NCBI RefSeq assembly: GCF_007197755.1
Contig: NZ_CP041636.1
Coordinates: 682,001-746,000 of the forward strand
Reading direction: 5' to 3'
Source: Ferrovibrio terrae
GTDB lineage: Bacteria; Pseudomonadota; Alphaproteobacteria; Ferrovibrionales; Ferrovibrionaceae
Length of the DNA: 64,000 nucleotides
Positions within the stretch are counted from its first letter, which is position 1; each line of letters opens with the position of its first letter. A program made the translations under genes and the position numbers. Positions 61,953-64,000 of the stretch are shown piece by piece. Under the pieces are notes generated by a model. That model was not told the origin of the DNA and did no database searches. It saw only the letters and a program-made list of their open reading frames with translations.

Positions 61953-62954
61953 ATGCAGGCCCCTACTCTTTCCACGCCAACCGCCGCTCCGACCCCGCGC
62001 GGTAGCCGCGGCCAGGCAGAGACCCTGCTTCGCCGTCTGCGACTACCAGTCGTCGGCGCACCGATGTTCATCATCTCAGTCCCTGACCTAGTGATTGCGC
62101 AATGTAAGGCTGGAATCGTCGGTTCCATTCCGGCGCTGAATGCGCGCCCCAAAGAGTTGCTGCGCGACTGGATCGATCAAATCAAGGACGCGCTGACCGC
62201 ACATGACGCAGCCCATCCGGAATCCCCGGCCGCACCCTTTGCCGTGAATCAGATCGCTCACCGCAGCAATGAGCGCCTGGGTCACGATATGCAGGTCATT
62301 GCAGATGCAGAGGTGCCAATTGTTATTGTCAGCCTAGCGGCCCCGGCGGAGATATTTTCTGCGGTCCACAGCTATGGCGGCCTCGTCTTTAACGACGTGG
62401 TAAGTGCCCGCCATGGGCGCAAATGCGCCGAGGCCGGCGTCGATGGCCTTATTGCGGTCTGCGCCGGCGCAGGCGGCCATACGGGCACGCAATCTCCGTT
62501 TGCGCTGGTTTCCGAGATCCGCGAGTTTTGGGACGGTCCACTTGGCCTTGGCGGGGCCATCAGTACAGGTCGCGGAATTCGTGCCGCGCAAATGCTTGGT
62601 GCGGACTTCGCCTATATTGGTACGGCCTTCATCGCTTCTGATGAGGCCAGTGCACCTGCCGCCTATAAGGATATGGTTCTGGGCGCCACGGCGGAAGATA
62701 TTGTGATGTCGGATCGTCTAACCGGCGTGAAAGCGAACTTCCTGCGCCCGTCGCTCGAAGCGCAGGGTATCGACTACAAAGCGGCATCTGAAGAAAAATC
62801 CGCATTGAAGGCATTCGGGGAAGAGGGCGCAAGCGCCAAGGCATGGCGCGATGTCTGGAGTGCCGGCCATGGTGTCGGATCGATCCGGCAACGGATTCCA
62901 GCGGCCGACCTGGTCGACCAGATGCGCCGCGAGTATGAAGCTCTATCGGCTTGA
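61953..62954 (+). CDS. Nitronate monooxygenase-family FMN protein
   Basis: A 333-residue NMO/2-nitropropane-dioxygenase-like TIM barrel: LPVVGAPMFIISVPDLVIAQ, GIVGSIPALNARP, AVCAGAGGHTGTQSP (catalytic-histidine region) and ISTGRGIRAAQMLGADFAYI. Members oxidise nitronates, but others are flavin reductases for CoA esters (IpdC in steroid-ring breakdown). In a cluster of acyl-CoA enzymes the second kind of role is at least as likely. GGGAGG precedes the ATG. Confidence 0.85.
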   Translation: MQAPTLSTPTAAPTPRGSRGQAETLLRRLRLPVVGAPMFIISVPDLVIAQCKAGIVGSIPALNARPKELLRDWIDQIKDALTAHDAAHPESPAAPFAVNQIAHRSNERLGHDMQVIADAEVPIVIVSLAAPAEIFSAVHSYGGLVFNDVVSARHGRKCAEAGVDGLIAVCAGAGGHTGTQSPFALVSEIREFWDGPLGLGGAISTGRGIRAAQMLGADFAYIGTAFIASDEASAPAAYKDMVLGATAEDIVMSDRLTGVKANFLRPSLEAQGIDYKAASEEKSALKAFGEEGASAKAWRDVWSAGHGVGSIRQRIPAADLVDQMRREYEALSA

Positions 62955-62978
62955 TATCGGGACGTGGAAATTCTGGCA

Positions 62979-63992
62979 ATGATGAACCGACAATGGGTGC
63001 TCGATCACTATCCTGATGGCCCAGCCACACTAGATACGTGGCGTCTGATCGAAACACCGATCCCGGAACTTGGCCCCCGCCAAATTCTGGTGCGGGTGCA
63101 ATGGCTCTCGCTCGACCCCTATATGCGTGGCCGTATCAGCCCAGCACAGAATTATACCGCGGGCGTCAAGCCAGGTGGCGCCATGCACGGAGGGGGGGTC
63201 GGTGAAGTCATCGCTTCCAGCCACCCCGATTGGGCCGTAGGCGATCTGGTCGAGACCATGGCCATGAACTGGCAGGAATATGCTGTGGTCACACCGGACC
63301 TGCCCGGTGCCGCCCGCGCAAATCGGGTGCCGAAGGACGTACCGCCGCAGGCATGCCTTTCCTGGCTGGGGATGCCGGGTCTGACCGCCTATGTCGGGCT
63401 CCTGGAAATAGGTCGGCCCAAACCTGGCGAAACAGTGGTCGTTTCAGCTGCTTCAGGCGCCGTGGGCCAGGTCGCGGGACAGATTGCCAAATTGATGGGC
63501 GCCCGCGTTGTGGCAATCGCCGGCAGCGATGACAAGCTCGCACATTGCCTCGGTCTCGGTATGGATGCCGGGATCAATTACCGCACGACCAAAGACCTCG
63601 ATGCCGCCATTGCCGCTGCATGCCCGGATGGCGTCGACGTCTTCTTCGACAATACCGGCGGCCCCATCCATGATGCCGTGCTGGCCAATCTGGCCGTTCG
63701 CGCGCGCGTCATCATCTGCGGGCGTATTGCGGTCGTGGACAAAACGCCGGCCGAGGATATCGGCTTGCGCGCCAGCGCCCGCCTGATCGTTACCAGAGCC
63801 ACCATTCAGGGACTCGTCGTTTTCGATTGGTGGCATTTAAGGGATGAAGCCTTCAAACACCTCGCCGCCTGGCACCGCAGCGGCCATATCCGTTTCCGTG
63901 AGGATGTGCTGGATGGCCTTGAACGTATGCCCGAAGCCTTCCTGCGGATGATGGCCGGCGGCAACCATGGCAAGCAACTGGTAAGGCTCTAG
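62979..63992 (+). CDS. NADP-dependent MDR oxidoreductase, prostaglandin/curcumin-reductase-like
   Basis: A 337-residue medium-chain reductase without the zinc ligands: WLSLDPYMRGRIS, GMPGLTAYVGLLEIG, VVSAASGAVGQVAGQIAKLM (NADP loop) and DVFFDNTGGPIHDAVLANL. Such enzymes reduce enone or enoyl double bonds. ATG at 62979 is preferred; a GTG at 62964 and an ATG at 62982 are also in frame. It lies 24 nt after the NMO gene and is probably cotranscribed. The frame ends at 63992, just before the window edge. Confidence 0.87.
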   Translation: MMNRQWVLDHYPDGPATLDTWRLIETPIPELGPRQILVRVQWLSLDPYMRGRISPAQNYTAGVKPGGAMHGGGVGEVIASSHPDWAVGDLVETMAMNWQEYAVVTPDLPGAARANRVPKDVPPQACLSWLGMPGLTAYVGLLEIGRPKPGETVVVSAASGAVGQVAGQIAKLMGARVVAIAGSDDKLAHCLGLGMDAGINYRTTKDLDAAIAAACPDGVDVFFDNTGGPIHDAVLANLAVRARVIICGRIAVVDKTPAEDIGLRASARLIVTRATIQGLVVFDWWHLRDEAFKHLAAWHRSGHIRFREDVLDGLERMPEAFLRMMAGGNHGKQLVRL

Positions 63993-64000
63993 AGCAGGCC

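Noticed and set aside
1-64000. CRISPR arrays, insertion sequences, rRNA genes
   Set aside because: No regularly spaced repeats, transposase frames with terminal repeats or rRNA-like segments were seen on reading both strands.

Overview
The window reads as a stretch of chromosome from a GC-rich alphaproteobacterium, probably a Rhodospirillales-like lineage. The basis is codon usage, dense operons with ATGA/TAATG/GTGA overlaps, several Fe3+/organophosphate-type ABC importers with fused permeases, and a rich set of acyl-CoA enzymes. No rRNA, CRISPR array or intact tRNA was seen. Genus cannot be fixed from the sequence alone.

Region 1 (1-15.2 kb) is cell-surface biosynthesis. It holds the tail of a fatty-acid desaturase and a methyltransferase whose real start seems to be CTG. 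A long minus-strand operon follows (10925 down to 1217): desaturase, TylF-like methyltransferase, SDR, Gfo/Idh oxidoreductase, the GDP-D-glycero-D-manno-heptose set (hddA, hddC, gmhA, gmhB) and a giant YfhO-type membrane protein. Next come a flippase-like membrane protein, a nucleotide-sugar epimerase and a sulfotransferase-like protein with a repeated C-terminal module.

Region 2 (15.5-34.7 kb) has three complete ABC importers with four binding proteins. All belong to the Fe3+-like class that includes organophosphate and phosphonate carriers (PgtC-like, AfuA-like, AepX/PhnS2-like). Between the second and third sits a minus-strand operon: HisN-like phosphatase, glutamine-synthetase-like ligase, aldehyde dehydrogenase and Fe-alcohol dehydrogenase. 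A DeoR regulator closes the third importer operon. I infer a route that imports a phosphorylated or phosphonylated amino compound, dephosphorylates it, gamma-glutamylates the amine and oxidises the alcohol.

Region 3 (34.7-35.8 kb) is a scar: a frameshifted tyrosine-recombinase N-terminus, a terminator and the 3' 47 nt of an initiator tRNA gene.

Region 4 (35.8-64 kb) is acyl-CoA catabolism. It has etfBA; a valine-type block (mmsA, isobutyryl-CoA dehydrogenase, mmsB, acyl-CoA synthetase); a split MFE-2 pair; MaoC plus CitE-like lyase; thiolase next to an HMG-CoA-synthase/OB-fold fusion; and a cyclohexanecarboxyl-CoA ring-opening set (badH, aliB/badJ, badI). A CoA-transferase, further acyl-CoA dehydrogenases, a BKACE enzyme, a MarR regulator, a nitronate-monooxygenase-like protein and an MDR reductase follow. 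A repeated half-site, TACGCAAGC or its near relatives, lies in most intergenic regions from 45.5 to 61.9 kb. It suggests one regulon, possibly run by the MarR protein at 61361.
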